Source: Mantis religiosa (Eukaryota > Arthropoda > Insecta > Mantodea > Mantidae). From it: DNA of 64,000 nt. This document shows positions 38,078 to 49,081 of the stretch, one piece after another. The stretch spans positions 194,530,482 through 194,594,481 of the forward strand of contig CM060953.1 in the NCBI GenBank assembly GCA_030765055.1, given 5' to 3'. Below the pieces are notes generated by a model. That model was not told where the DNA came from. It saw only the letters and a program-made list of their open reading frames with translations, and made no database searches. The first letter of the stretch is position 1. Each line of letters starts with the position of its first letter. The translations under genes and the position numbers were made by a program.

Positions 38078-38735
38078 TTCCATAGCCGAGATTTGAACCA
38101 CGGATCTTCTGGTCTCCATCCAGCCGCTCTAAACCATTAAGCTAATATGGTCAACGTGCCGATATGACATTAAATTCTCCAACTCACTTGTGTTTTTCCC
38201 GGTAAACCACTAGCAGTTCTCATAAACACGAGACAACTACCTTAATGACGACTTACTATGCTGTAAATACTTTAAGGCTCGGGTTTTATAGTTTGGATCA
38301 CTATTAGGTACAATTAATGGAAATTAATTGTTGTTTCACACTAGACGTGTGTAGGACGCACTATCAAAGGGTAGAGCCAGACAAAAGCTCAATGTCATAG
38401 CCGGGATTTGAACCACCGATCTTCTGGTCTCCGTCCAGCCGCTCTGAACCATTGAGCTACTATGACCAACGTGCCAACATGACATTAAATTCTCCAACTG
38501 ACTGGTGATTTTTTTTACTATACTTACAGCATAGTTAAGTCGCTATTAAGGTAGTTGTCTCATGTGTTTGTGAGAACTCCTAGTGGTTTACCGGGAAAAA
38601 ACACGCGTCAGTTGGAGAATTCAATGTCATGTTGACATGTTGGCCACAGTAGCTCAATGGTTAGAGCGGCTGGATGGAGACCAGAAGGTCCGTGGTTCAA
38701 ATCTCGGCTATGGCATTGCATTTTTCAGGCTGGCT
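38078..38735. repeat. Inverted pair of SINE family 2 copies with a third copy inside
   Basis: Left (minus, about 38078-38270) and right (plus, about 38520-38735) arms share GGTTTACCGGGAAAAA, the CAGTTGGAGAAT block and a tRNA-like head. The right head keeps GCTC-GAGC (D-stem) and CTGGATGGAGACCAG (anticodon arm). A further minus copy of the head lies at about 38385-38500. Three copies and paired flanks indicate SINEs, not functional tRNA genes. Confidence 0.75.
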
Positions 38736-40478
38736 CTATCCTTTCATAGTGCGTCCTACACACGGCTAGTGTGAAAGAACAATTAATATCCAATGTTTAA
38801 TGTTGTTCAATTTATTTTATATTCTATAACTTCACATTTGCACCCCAGCACCATTCTTTTACTTTGAAAATCTGACATGCTTCTATCAAAGATCAGTAAG
38901 TTTTATTTATTTATTTTTTCCGAAAGAAAAGACATAATAAAAATTAAGGTTTTTGACGTCTTTACCGCAAGTTCCTATATCGTTCTGTGTCTGTACCAGA
39001 TATGGAAGTTAAGTTGAATTTTACACAAAATAAATATTTTGTGAATAAAAAATTAAATTATATAAATATTAAATGGATTTTTCACATTAGTATAATTTGA
39101 ATTATATTTCCAAGTCCGGCTTTCTGTGTTGTTTGAAAATATATTCTAATGTTGCAAATTTTACTGTTTTTCTTTACACCCCCAACCACCTAATGAAACC
39201 AACTCTCTGGGCATTCACATGTGATGCTACAAATTCATTTCTCTTCCACGTAAAAAAACACGCTTTCTGTGTTTGAAAGGTCTAAATATGTCCTATTGTT
39301 ACTAATCGTGTCACTACTTTGATTGCTGATTGTGCACCTGCTATTCGCAAATCAAGTGGCGTATGAATTGCTGTGTATGCCTGCCTGACAAACATTGCAA
39401 AACAAGTTCCTTTCGCAATGCTCTGCAGTGAAACATTTCCCACCAAATCAAAAGTGACATTAAATTAGGTTACCTTAAATTGTATTACATTACATTACTT
39501 ACAACACAGCTGTTTATGTTTTCGGGAAAAGGGCCGTCTTTTTGCATATTTTCTTAGTGATTTAAGCAAATTACCTCGCAGTAAAGAGGGCCATTCATCT
39601 AATCAGTGCAACCACATGAACCTGTCATTTGACAATATTTGAGCTTACCTCTCCTGTTGAAGGGCCGGACCCGAACAGCCACTTTAATTTTATCAGTCGC
39701 CATTATGATGCACAGTACAACAGTTCAAAAAACGAAGCAAAAATATATACACAAATATTTAAACACTATATTCTGCTTAATTTCACATTTTCACCCCATC
39801 TCAAAACTGGACAAAAACGAAATTTTCACCAAACACAGTCTCCACACTATAAGACACAACTCGCCATCTTGCAACTAAGCCCGAAAAACCAGATGAGCGG
39901 ATTTCTACGTCACAGCCACTACCTTGTTTACCAACCGAGTTCAGCTCCAGCGAAGTACGGTTTCTACGACTGGCCGCTAGGAGCTCTGGAAACACCATTT
40001 TTCGTCAACCTGCGTAGATGCATCTGCCATCTACAAAGTTCCATGTAACAATGAACTCGTAGATTGGAATTGGATTGGTGCGCTTTGGCTTGTTGGAAGG
40101 GGAAATCCGGTTGTGGTTGGTTATGTAAAATTCACCTGCACTCATGGCATGCAATGCTGAAAACTTAGTACCCTGAAAGATTATTGATTGAGGTAGTCCT
40201 CACTCTCATTCAGTGTTGACAGTATTCTTACACAGAATGTTCATAGGACATTTCATACAAAATGTCTGGTTAGGTTTAAAAGTTCATTCTTGAGCTTTCT
40301 TTAACAGAAATCGTATGTCTGATGTTTGCGGCTTTAGGTATATTAAAATAGGTGTATTGGCTGTGCTTCATGGTAGACTGTCAACAAAGTGGGCGTGTTG
40401 TAATTGAAAAAGTCACGGCTTTCAACAAATTCAGATGCATAATGTTTCAATAGAGTTCTAAATGGTACACTATCTGCG
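38736..40478. other. Upstream region of the CRYZL1-like gene
   Basis: No exon or transposon protein was recognised. The promoter and any 5' untranslated exon of the gene should lie here or at 40.4 kb, but no clear TATA or initiator could be chosen. Confidence 0.35.
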
Positions 40479-40559
40479 ATGCATCAAGAAAAAACAGCCA
40501 AATCAATATTCATTGAAATCACGAAGGAAAACAACTCGAGTTACACATATTCTGAAGAG
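40479..40559 (+). CDS. CRYZL1: CRYZL1-like gene, exon 1
   Basis: Twenty-seven codons from ATG at 40479, reading MHQEKTAKSIFIEITKENNS and ending TYSEE at a donor GAG/GTTAGTG. An in-frame TAA lies upstream. The exon ends in phase 0, which joins exon 2 directly (TYSEE-VKLPELG). The family N-terminus has the same pattern of a short strand, a charged turn and a second strand before the GroES-like fold. This exon is the least certain because it is short and its conservation is weak. Confidence 0.6.
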
Positions 40560-40989
40560 GTTAGTGAATGCCTTTATAAAAAATATACTTTATTAATTTA
40601 AACGAAACTTGTTCTGTTTTCTTGTGTTAAACCAGTGACGTGCGTCATTTAGTATTTTTATTAGCTAGAAGTATTCTCATCTGATAGCCCAGTAACACAA
40701 GGTCAAGTCTCTGCAGTTAGAATAAAAAAAAATCAATAGAGTACCTATCGTCCTTGACCTGTTAGAATCCAGAGAATTGGAGCAACTAATCCGAGTAAAA
40801 TGCACCCAATTCGAGACATTGTTAATAATTTGTATTGAACATTCAGTATATATTCTATTAAAGAAAAGAAAAAAATATCAATTTCCCTTCAACTAGTGTG
40901 CAGATAGGCAGGTGTATTTCAGGTTTGCCAATTAAAATTTCATAGTATTAAACCTTGGGTGCGATTTAAGGAAATATTAGTAATTCATG

Positions 40990-41220
40990 ACTACAAATGT
41001 TCATTTTAGGACACTTCCCTTAGCAGTTAAAAAGTATTTCGTAGAAAACCCAGTCTACTCTATAGATGAGTATAAAAGGTTACATAAAGCCTAAGTAATA
41101 TATGTACGTTCTGCTTATTTTTTATTATTATTATTATTTTTATATTGTTGTGTACACATATTTGTTAAACATGTTGACGTATCCTATGTATTTTAGATCA
41201 TATGGATGAAATAAAATGAA
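40990..41220 (+). mobile_element. Probable LINE 3' end in intron 1
   Basis: RTLPLAVKKYFVENPVYSID followed by EYKRLHKA and a stop resembles a LINE ORF2 C-terminus, with a short 3' UTR ending in an AAATGAAATGAAAAG tail. Family assignment is weak. Confidence 0.45.
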
Positions 41221-41564
41221 ATGAAAAGTACGTTCTGAATTCTACTTGAGTGCCAAAATAAAGCATAAGATCTTTTTCAATTAATTAATAAATAAAAATA
41301 GTGTTTAAAATCTTCATAAAAAAGGAAAAATAAAAATGGAAAAAACAGCAAAAAAGAAAGCAAACATAATTTGCATTAGATTTAAATCAAGATGATTTAA
41401 ACTAGTTAACCCTTAAAATATATTGTTCCTTTCATGAATGCAAATTGTATTTGTAGTGGTATTACAACAACAGCCTTTATTCTATTTTGAAAATTTCCTT
41501 TAAATTGATTTGCCAATATGTATTGATTTTTACTGTTACTATTGATATTATGTAAATGTTATAG

Positions 41565-41775
41565 GTAAAATTACCAGAACTTGGACGAAATGGTCTTCTT
41601 ATTCAAGTGAGAGCCTGTGGTTTATCAATTCCTCAATATGATACAACAGCTCTGTATCAAATACTCCTGAAAGTTAATAAAAAACAACGAATTGGAGCTG
41701 GTCAGGATGTTGCAGGAGTGGTTGTGGCTGTAGGAGAGGATGTCACAACCATCCGTGTGGGAGATCCAGTTGTTG
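41565..41775 (+). CDS. CRYZL1: CRYZL1-like gene, exon 2 (GroES-like domain)
   Basis: This gene encodes a quinone oxidoreductase-like protein 1 homologue, a cytosolic zinc-free medium-chain dehydrogenase/reductase family member. Its substrate is not settled; NADPH-linked oxidoreductase activity is inferred from the fold. Exon 2 starts after TTATAG and encodes VKLPELGRNGLLIQVRACGL, ending at GVVVAVGEDVTTIRVGDPVVG with donor G/GTAAGA (phase 1). The G-x-D-V-A-G-x-V pattern is the MDR catalytic-domain signature. The MDR zinc-binding cysteine cluster is absent, as expected for this family. Together the six exons give 282 codons, against about 349 residues for the vertebrate protein, so roughly 70 C-terminal residues lie beyond the window. 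Confidence 0.9.
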
Positions 41776-42331
41776 GTAAGAATATTTTTAGTACTATTGA
41801 ACAATTTAGTTTATTAACATTCCTATGATGGTGATTGAGAGCTTAATCATAATAACAATAACATGTTTGAGTATTAGTTCACTCAAAATTGCATTAATAA
41901 ACATGTTTTCTATATTAAATAAAATTGGAGACCTTATTTTACGGACACGCCTCGTACATTGGTTGATATGTCTTACTTCATGTACGAGAATCAAGATAGA
42001 AATTTGTATAAAGCCTGGCAATGACTTCGAAACTTGCTCCCTTTGCAAGACCAGGAGGGGTGACATATTTTAAAATATAAACCAAGATATGCCTCAGAAA
42101 AGGTTAATATGCATTTGGCAAGATCTACATTTTTATATAGTAAAATTTTGTCTGTCTCTTGTAGATTACCAGTTGGACATAAGTTATATCGAAATAAAGA
42201 GGACCAGAGCCTATTACAGGAAAATTCAATATATGCATTTCATTAGTCATTAAAATATAATAAATATTTAATAACTAAAATTAGGCAAGTGAGTCAACCT
42301 TGTATATACTTTTCTCCACTTACAAGTTTTT

Positions 42332-42378
42332 TATGAAGACTAGTTTCTGGGGACTTCTCCCCTATCGTCAGTTCTGTG
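42332..42378 (-). ncRNA. Hammerhead-ribozyme-like motif, left arm
   Basis: The minus strand reads CTGACGA, a GGGG-CCCC stem II with a 6-nt apical region, then GAAAC and TAGTC. The bases before (GAA) and after (TTC) pair as stem I. It keeps the conserved CUGANGA and GAAA core; the cleavage site would follow GUC. Hammerheads with very short stem III are known from PLEs. Confidence 0.65.
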
Positions 42379-42900
42379 GTAGACTGATGATGCATCCGGT
42401 GTCTGCATCTGGCTTGGTGTTGTGCTGCCATCTAACGTCCTGGTAAGTTTGATGACGTCATATACCGCGGGAATTTCAAAATTCATCAAGAGGTCCTGTT
42501 TTTTCGTAATAAATATGTTTTCCCAAATCTGTAGTTCCAGAGGTTTCTTTGCCTGTTTGAACAGTTCTATTTCTTGTTTTATGTTGTGATTCTCAGACCA
42601 AAAGTGATGTGCTACGGCCGAGTTGTCCATTTGTTTGAATTTAATATTTCTGAAGTGTTCTTTCATTCTTATTCCTAGATTCCTTTTGGTCTTACCAATG
42701 TATATCTTGTCACAATCCTGGCAACTCATTTGGTAAATGCCTGATAATTGAGTTTTCGGTGTGCTATTTTTTAGAGGGTGGTTTAGTAAGTTGCGGATGT
42801 TGTGTTTGTTTTGAGGGGCTAATTTTATGTTGAAGCTCTTAAATATCTTTTCAAATTTTTTGAAGTATTTTGGATGAAATGTAAATTTTCCATATCTGGT
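42340..42900 (-). pseudogene. PLE GIY-YIG endonuclease C-terminal fragment
   Basis: The minus strand from about 42900 reads GKFTFHPKYFKKFEKIFKSF, then IKLAPQNKHNIRNLLNHP. It continues GIYQMSCQDCDKIYIGKTKR and NLGIRMKEHFRNIKFKQMDN, then AVAHHFWSENHN, open to 42340. These are the GIY and YIG motifs, the conserved Arg and the H-x-HFW block of the Penelope endonuclease. The reverse transcriptase is missing, so the copy is 5'-truncated. Confidence 0.88.
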
Positions 42901-42983
42901 GTTTGGAAAATTTACATTTCATCCAAAATACTTCAAAAAATTTGAAAAGATATTTAAGAGCTTCAACATAAAATTAGTCTACC

Positions 42984-43030
42984 ACAGAGCTGACGATAGG
43001 GGAGAAGTCCCCAGAAACTAGTCTTCATAA
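42984..43030 (+). ncRNA. Hammerhead-ribozyme-like motif, right arm
   Basis: CTGACGA (42990-42996), a GGGG-CCCC stem II, then GAAAC (43014-43018) and TAGTC. Stem I pairs GAG with TTC including a G-U pair. It is the inverted partner of the motif at 42332-42378. Confidence 0.65.
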
Positions 43031-43586
43031 AAAACTTGTAAGTGGAGAAAAGTATATACAAGGTTGACTCACTTGCATTTTAGTAACAATGGCACTCCAC
43101 TTTCTGAAATACTTCTTTTTATTCTATATAAATATATAATAATTTAGTCAAAATAAAGAACCTTCGAGGAAATCAAAGTTTTGAGATGTTTTCTATGTTA
43201 AGAAGTTTGAAATTGGAGTATTTTTACTGTCAAAAAATTGGAAAATGCTAAACTCTAATACCACTTTATTTTTGCAACTGGGTATTTTTAATTATCCTGT
43301 TCACAGGCGGACATGCACACACAAACACACACCTTTTTTCTATTTATTTTTTTTGTTTTGTTTTATTCAAGGTGTTTCAAAACATGAAACATGGTATCAA
43401 ATTTTTGTATTGAACGATACCTGCTCTACTTGCTGTAAATAGTGCAGTAGATACAAGATTTTCCAAAATTACCTATTTTTTTGTTATTTTCAAAATTTGG
43501 TAATCTTAGTGTCAGCAGAACTGTTTCTACTTGTGTGTAAGTGTGTACATACAAGAATAATCTGTTATGGTTCTTGCACATTTCAG

Positions 43587-43655
43587 GTATTGTGCCGTTT
43601 GATTATGGACAATCAGGGTGTGCAGACTACGTGGTCCTGCAGGAATTTGATGTTG
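43587..43655 (+). CDS. CRYZL1: CRYZL1-like gene, exon 3
   Basis: Sixty-nine bases, phase 1 at both ends, after acceptor TTTCAG and before donor G/GTGAGT. It encodes IVPFDYGQSGCADYVVLQEF, matching the family segment after the catalytic-domain DPVVG (a PLD...G-x-EVVR-like stretch). An LTR begins only eight bases after the exon (43664). Confidence 0.85.
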
Positions 43656-44066
43656 GTGAGTACTGTGACTTTGTGGACTTGTAGAATTAAAAGTCTGAGA
43701 TGCAGAAATTCAAAATATTCTTTATTTGCATAGAAATACACTCACAGTAGCAACATTACATAACATGCACAATTACAGTCTTCCAAGGTCGTTGACCGCA
43801 ACAAAGAGTTCACTTCCAAAACACCAGTTTCAATTACAGCTCTCGTTACATCTCTGTTTGCAACTCTTTACAACTACTTTACAACTGTCCCTTGGCGAGT
43901 CGCAGCTTCCTTATATACCACAACTCATGTTACTAGTTATTTCTGGAACAAACATGAAATCGAATAAAGTATAAACTTAGAAGAAGCGTAGGTACAGTGA
44001 AGCACAAATTAGTACAAAAGTGAATCGAGAAGATATTGACACATTGCTTCACTCACACTGTTTATT

Positions 44067-44109
44067 CACAGGACATGTTTCAAGAGCTCTTGCTCCCATC
44101 ATCAGCTGA
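44067..44109 (-). ncRNA. Hammerhead-ribozyme-like motif
   Basis: The minus strand has CTGATGA, stem II GGGAGC/GCTCTT with an AAGA loop, then GAAAC and ATGTC. CAG and CTG form a 3-bp stem I. Confidence 0.68.
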
Positions 44110-44182
44110 TACTCGACTAGTGCAAGTTGTAGTGGACAAAATGGAGAAAGAGGAAACCACTACAACTTGCACTAGTCGAGTA

Positions 44183-44226
44183 TCAGCTGATGATAGGAGC
44201 AAGAGCTCTTGAAACATGTCCTGTGA
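44183..44226 (+). ncRNA. Hammerhead-ribozyme-like motif
   Basis: CTGATGA (44187-44193), stem II AGGAGC/GCTCTT, GAAAC (44211-44215), ATGTC. Stem I is CAG/CTG. It is the partner of the minus-strand motif at 44067-44109, so either transcript of the foldback carries one intact core. Confidence 0.7.
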
Positions 44227-44480
44227 ATAAACAGTGTGAGTGAAGCAATGTGTCAATATCTTCTCGATTCACTTTTGTACTAAGAAATCGAATGTTCTGT
44301 AAGACAATCAAGATGTCACTAGAATGTTCCGTTAATCTCTTTAATTATTTCCGCAGACCTTTATCTCCGTGCTCTGTTCATCTGCTTAGGCTTAGGCAAG
44401 CTGTTTATCTTCGAGCAGCACCATCTGTCCCTTATTGCTCCCGTGCCCTGCTTGCATAAATAATGAGTTCGCGACAGTAC

Positions 44481-45125
44481 TGACTTGATTAATACAAAAA
44501 TTGGTAAGGTTCAACTTCTTCTAAGACAGACGTACTCATTACTGTTATTTATGCAGAATTTTTTCTGAAACTGTTAGTTTGAATTTAAATGAAAGCATTG
44601 TTAAAAGTGAAGCTAATTTCAGTTGAAAGACTTAAAATTGAATCATACCTTTTAAAACTTGAAACTTCACTCATGTCCACTTATAAAATCAGGAACAGTC
44701 AATTTTAAGTCTTTCAACATGTTAGTTCGAGTGTTCATAGGAAATTTTCCACAATATTTAGATTATACTATTTTCATCTCACAGCAGTCTTAGGAATACA
44801 GGACCATGCAATTATCTATTTGCCCATTCATCCCTCTAAATTTAGTCAACATGAGTTGTAACTAAGTTAAATTTTTTTAATGCAACTACAGTAAAACCTC
44901 CTGACCCTCTTTTGTCTCCTTGCAGTAACCAGACGATTCATTCATTTTGCATTCTTTAATTTTTAAACTTTCATAGATTTTCATTTTGCCATGTTTGAAT
45001 TTCACTTGAATGTCACTTTCACCTCATGCTTCAATGAATGTGCCACATTTTTATGTGATATTTGCAAGCAACAGAACACAGAAGGAAGAACATATGTTGA
45101 AACTAATCATTTTGATATTTGGCAT

Positions 45126-45126
<1 letters not shown>
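44481..45126. other. Intron 3 sequence with no recognised element
   Basis: Nothing was recognised. Confidence 0.3.

Positions 45127-45212
<86 letters not shown>
45127..45212. repeat. (CT)n microsatellite, about 42 units
   Basis: An uninterrupted CT run adjoining the 3' end of a minus-strand SINE. Confidence 0.97.
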
Positions 45213-45214
<2 letters not shown>

Positions 45215-45216
<2 letters not shown>

Positions 45217-45452
45217 GTTGCAATTTACGTCCTCCAACATTAAGTCATATCGGACAATGAATGAAATGGGTGAAATGATGCTCAAATGAGTCTGGGGTCC
45301 ATGGAGCTTAGAGCTACCCGACATTTGTCTTTAAGGATAAGGGAAAACTCCGGAAAAAACCTTATCCAGATAACTCACCCTAACCAAGATTTGAACTCGG
45401 GACCTCTTGAATGTGAGGCAGACATACTACCATCTACGCTACCAAGGCGGGC
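45215..45452 (-). repeat. SINE family 1 copy in intron 3
   Basis: The minus strand runs from GCCCGCCTTGGTAGCGTAGA through the B-box (GAGTTCAAATC), body and GGACGTAAATTGC. A microsatellite again sits at the 3' end. Confidence 0.9.
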
Positions 45453-45786
45453 AGGCATGGTCTCTGTTCACATATGTAGGTTTATGAAGAAATCACATTT
45501 AGCTTAATGACCCACATTTGCAGTTTCCTCAGAAGTACAGTATGTCCCAAAATAAAACACAAAATATCCCAAAGCATGTGTTTTAATACTGTGTATTTCC
45601 ATTTTAAGCAGCTACCAGTTTCTGTCTCCCCAATATCTACATCACTCAGAAAAAATTATGTATAAAATATGATTTTTACTGGAACTGAAACTTTTTTCTA
45701 AAATAATTATTCTGCAAATGCTGACCAAATGCCCAAATCTACTGACAAGAAAGCTTCAGCTGATGCAAGTAAACATTCTGTTTCAG

Positions 45787-45897
45787 TTGTGAAGCCAGAT
45801 AGAGTTAGCTTCGTAGATGCTGCAGGCTGTATAGGAGATTCCGTGAAAGCCTATACAGCATTGCACTATTTGGGAAGACTGAATCTCGGAGATACAG
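45787..45897 (+). CDS. CRYZL1: CRYZL1-like gene, exon 4
   Basis: One hundred and eleven bases, phase 1 to phase 1, acceptor TTTCAG, donor CAG/GTAAAG. It encodes VKPDRVSFVDAAGCIGDSVK and AYTALHYLGRLNLGDT. This is the strongly conserved MDR segment (K-P-x2-V, AA-x-x-x-D) that leads from the catalytic domain into the nucleotide-binding domain. Confidence 0.93.
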
Positions 45898-46479
45898 GTA
45901 AAGATTTATTTATGTAGCAGTTAGGTAGCATGTATTTTCCTATGATTTGAAGTATTAATTTGTCTAATTAGAAAATGAATAATGTGAAAAAAGGTGTTAC
46001 TTTCACATGCCTTTCTCAATTGCTGTCCTACAAACTATTCTTATTAACACCTAGTATGATTATCATCATCATAATCATTATTATTACAACTACTATTATT
46101 GTTGTTAATAATAATTATTAAGGAATTACAAAATTGCTTCTGAATGAAGAGAGCTTCACAGGTTATTGCTATAAAATTCAAGATATAGATTTTATATGAT
46201 TGTAAATGTCATAGATGATATTTAATCAAAATCTTTAGGGTAATTTCTAAGAAAATCCAACATTTTGAAAAATCTTCTACATAAAGCATAGTTAGAAAAA
46301 ATAGGTATTTTGTTTAAAATCTTTATATTGTATCTAAATACCAGGTTTGTTACTTAATGGACATTTTGTTTTGAGTTATACTTTTTGTAAAACTGCTTTT
46401 GGGTTAAGTCTCAGAATAGCAAAGAGTTATGTCAAAAATTTGAAAAACATTTCTTGCAGATAGAGGATAAAAAAAAAAA

Positions 46480-47150
46480 TATATGAGCATAGGTTCAGAA
46501 ATCATTTATTTCCTTTTTGTAGCACTTTTCTACAGCAGAACCCCATAAAACAACACTCAGTGATAGAACTGTGGGAAAACAGGAAATTACAGCGATGTTC
46601 AAAATGGCCTTTCTTAGCTCCAATGCATCCGTCAACCCACAGTCACATGGATTCCCTAATGTACTGAGTTAGGCCTGAGAATTTCATACTGTCTAGCAGC
46701 CTTTCACAATATGCAAACGAACATCTGCAACTGGAGTTGCATAAACAAGAGATTTGAAATGTTTCCACAAATAAAAATCTAGTGAGTTTAAGTCAGCCAA
46801 GCATGGAGGCCATAAAATTGGTCCATCTCTTCCTATCCATCTACCAGGAAATCTGCTATCCAGAAATCAACAGACAGAAAGCCTGAAATGAGGAGGAACA
46901 TATATATTTCATTGTATTTCATTGGTCCCACTAAACAGTAGCCAACAACCCTAGCCCAAACATTAACAGAGATTTGATGTTCCTGTATCGGAAACATACA
47001 GTAATGGCAGAACCGACACTTGGTACACTACTGTATTACCTTCACCTAATGTGTACATTAAATGAGAATCTGCCACATTCAAATGCAAATGATACGGCCC
47101 CTGAAACTAACAGAACAGACACTCTGTTCTCTGCGCCATGACAAACAATG
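46480..47150 (-). pseudogene. Tc1/mariner-type transposase fossil in intron 4
   Basis: The minus strand reads PPHFRLSV, FLDSRFPGRWIGRDGPI, then WPPCLADLNSLDFYLWKHFK and SLVYATPVADVRLHI. This order, with W-P-x-R-S-x-D-L-x-P-L-D-F in the family, is the last part of a Tc3-like or DUF4817-linked transposase. Stops and shifts are present. Ends were not found. Confidence 0.7.
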
Positions 47151-47185
47151 AACTGAATACCGTATATTATTATGAAGCAAAAGGT

Positions 47186-47575
47186 TAGAAACAGACTTCA
47201 ATAAGTTCTACATAGGAAAAAGCAAAAGAAGTTTACAAATTAGGTTACAGGAACATAAGAGATGTGTGAAATACAAACAAATAGAAAAATCAGCAATAGC
47301 CCATCATTTCTGGTCGACAAATCATGAAATTGTACCAAATAAAAAACTATTAAAGCCAGCCAGTTATGCAGCTGAACTCAATGTTTGGGAGAAGTTACTA
47401 ATTATAAAAAACAAAGAGCATACTTTAAATTGCCGCCTGAAAACTCTCTTTGGAAGTTCATTTCACAGTGAACAGATGCCACCAGACAACCAGCTCACTC
47501 CAGGAGACCACGGATCCAACCAGTTGGATAACTGCTGATGATGGTGACAAACCATTCTCCGAAACATGTCCAAGT
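47186..47575 (+). pseudogene. PLE endonuclease fragment, 5'-truncated
   Basis: It reads FYIGKSKRSLQIRLQEHKRC, then YKQIEKSAIAHHFWSTNHEI and WEKLLIIKNKEHTLN, open to 47538. The YIG half, Arg and HFW blocks of the PLE endonuclease are present; the GIY half is lost. A hammerhead-like motif follows immediately. Confidence 0.85.
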
Positions 47576-47578
47576 AAG
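47528..47578 (+). ncRNA. Hammerhead-ribozyme-like motif after a PLE fragment
   Basis: CTGATGA (47535-47541), a short GGT/ACC stem II with extra unpaired bases before GAAAC (47561-47565), then ATGTC. Stem I pairs ACTG with CAAGT with a bulge. The core bases are intact but stem II is imperfect. Confidence 0.55.
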
Positions 47579-48357
47579 GATATTTTGAGTGATGTTTGTG
47601 TTTGAATTGCTGACTCATTACTTTAAAAAATGGCTATGTACTGTACTGTAGCACAATAATAATTGTGAAATACATCACCTCCACCAATTTAACCAGATGT
47701 AAAAGCGAATGTTTACTTCTGTATAATTAAACCACTGTTCTGTTATAGGGTTATGACCACAGGACAGCTATGTGCTGCATATGTCACTGTGTAAGTAGAG
47801 TTGTAGAAAAGGAGCTCTACCATGGAAATAAACAATTTCTGGGCCTATGTTCATATAACATCCTGCACTGTGGCATCATGGCATTTGGTTCCCTGCCACG
47901 GAAGGTGCCCGGAATCGATCCCACCCCTAGGGGCTGCAGATTTGAAGTCCCAGGTATAGAATTGGTGCCCATTCAGCATCGTGAGGAAAGTGAGGAGCAG
48001 CAATAGGTAACGAACCCTGGTTGCAAAAGAAAACTTTCTGACTGGGGGTCCGAGATGCTGATCACATCTCCTCCCCATATGGGTTGGATGATTGCCTACC
48101 TCTGCCTTGCATATGTGGGCGTGAGGCTGGCAGTCGGGTTGGCAGGCCTTGATGCACTAGGGCTGTTACGCCACGGGTTAGCTTTTTTATGTTAATATAA
48201 CATTTTTTTATCCTCTATATGCAAGAAATGTTTTCCCAAAGTTTTGACATACCTTTTTCTTACAGCTTTACATTTCCAGTGAAATCTCAAAATTGAATTT
48301 AGAAATGCAATGAGATACCTTCTCTGCTGACTACATATGTGGTAGAGAAGATAAACT
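47579..48357. other. Intron 4 sequence with a possible SINE
   Basis: A GC-richer stretch at about 47880-48180, ending GCCACGGGTTAG, looks like a retroposed unit but has no second copy in this window. No gene was recognised. Confidence 0.3.
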
Positions 48358-48584
48358 GCCCGCCTCGGAAGCGTAGATGGTAGCATGTCTGCCTCACGTT
48401 CAAGAGGTCCCTAGTTTGAATCTCGGTCAGGGTGAGTTACCTGGATAAGGTTTTTCTAGGGTTTTCCCTTATCCTAAAAGACGAATGTCGGGCAACTCTA
48501 ATCTCCTGGGCCCATTTGAGCATCATTTCACCCATTCCATTCATCATCCGATATGACTTTAAGAAGTTAAAGGACGTAAATTAC

Positions 48585-48613
<29 letters not shown>
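48358..48613 (+). repeat. SINE family 1 copy in intron 4
   Basis: It runs from GCCCGCCTCGGAAGCGTAGA through the B-box and body to GGACGTAAATTAC plus about 27 A. It ends 83 bp before exon 5. Confidence 0.92.
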
Positions 48614-48615
<2 letters not shown>

Positions 48616-48696
48616 AACTTCATTTATTTGATTTACGGAAACATCTATTTTGTATACATTATTTGTCACGATTATGTATTTGTTTTGCTTTTTCAG

Positions 48697-48947
48697 TGAT
48701 GGTTTTAGATGGCGCCTCCTCTTTCGGCAGCATATGCATCCAACTTGCTCATCACTGGGGAGCAAAAGTGCTTACTTCTTGTTCCTCAGAAGATGAAAAG
48801 CGCTATTTGCAGAGTATGAACATAGAAATGGCTCAGATAATAGAGCTTAACCAAAAGAATTCATCTCTGAAGTCATATGCAATGCTGGAGACTGGCAATC
48901 TTGGAGTGGATATTGTTATTGATCAGGGTTTCAGACAGTATCCTCAG
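48697..48947 (+). CDS. CRYZL1: CRYZL1-like gene, exon 5 (nucleotide-binding domain)
   Basis: It follows TTTCAG at phase 1 and ends CAG/GTAAGT in phase 0. It encodes VMVLDGASSFGSICIQLAHH, then WGAKVLTSCSSEDEKRYLQS and GNLGVDIVIDQGFRQYPQ. The G-A-S-x-F-G loop with the following helix and WGAKV strand is the Rossmann NAD(P)H-binding motif, where CRYZL1 proteins have GASAFG in place of the usual GxGxxG. The match here is the strongest evidence for the gene's identity. Confidence 0.95.
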
Positions 48948-49081
48948 GTAAGTAGGGTACATAAATGAGAAAATTATGTGCTATATCTATACTAATGCAT
49001 ATTATAAAGAGATACAATTTATATGTGTAAATATAAAAAAAACTGAAGCTGTTAAAAGCAAGGCAAATGTAAATCCTTTCA

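Larger units (their letters stand above)
42285..43076 (-). mobile_element. Penelope-like element (PLE), foldback copy in intron 2
   Basis: The outer arms 42285-42385 and 42976-43076 are 101-bp inverted repeats. Further in, 42820-42891 and 42905-42976 form a nearly perfect 72-bp hairpin with a 13-bp loop. The right segment is thus an inverted, internally deleted copy of the left one. The left copy (minus) encodes a GIY-YIG domain. Both arms contain hammerhead-like cores. Target duplication is not certain; GCATTT near 42235 and 43075 is a candidate. Confidence 0.85.
43966..44283. mobile_element. PLE-derived foldback element with two hammerhead motifs
   Basis: Inverted arms 44010-44135 and 44157-44282 (126 bp each) surround a 21-bp spacer. 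A 44-bp one-sided tail (43966-44009) adjoins the left arm. GAAATCGAAT flanks the whole (43956-43965 and 44284-44293), a 10-bp target duplication. No coding sequence is left. Removing it restores colinearity with the other LTR. Confidence 0.88.
43664..44476 (-). mobile_element. Solo LTR in intron 3
   Basis: On the minus strand it starts TGTCGCGAACTC and ends CCACAAAGTCACA, flanked by a perfect 4-bp duplication GTAC (43660-43663, 44477-44480). It contains GGTATATAAGG (TATA) and AAATAAAGAATATTT (poly-A signal). Segments such as GAACATTCTAGTGACATCTT match the LTR at 10022-11708. A PLE foldback element sits inside. No internal retroviral-type genes are present. Confidence 0.9.

Noticed and set aside
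38600..38730. Possible functional tRNA gene with good D and anticodon arms
   Set aside because: The same head occurs several times nearby with shared non-tRNA flanks, which marks it as a SINE family.
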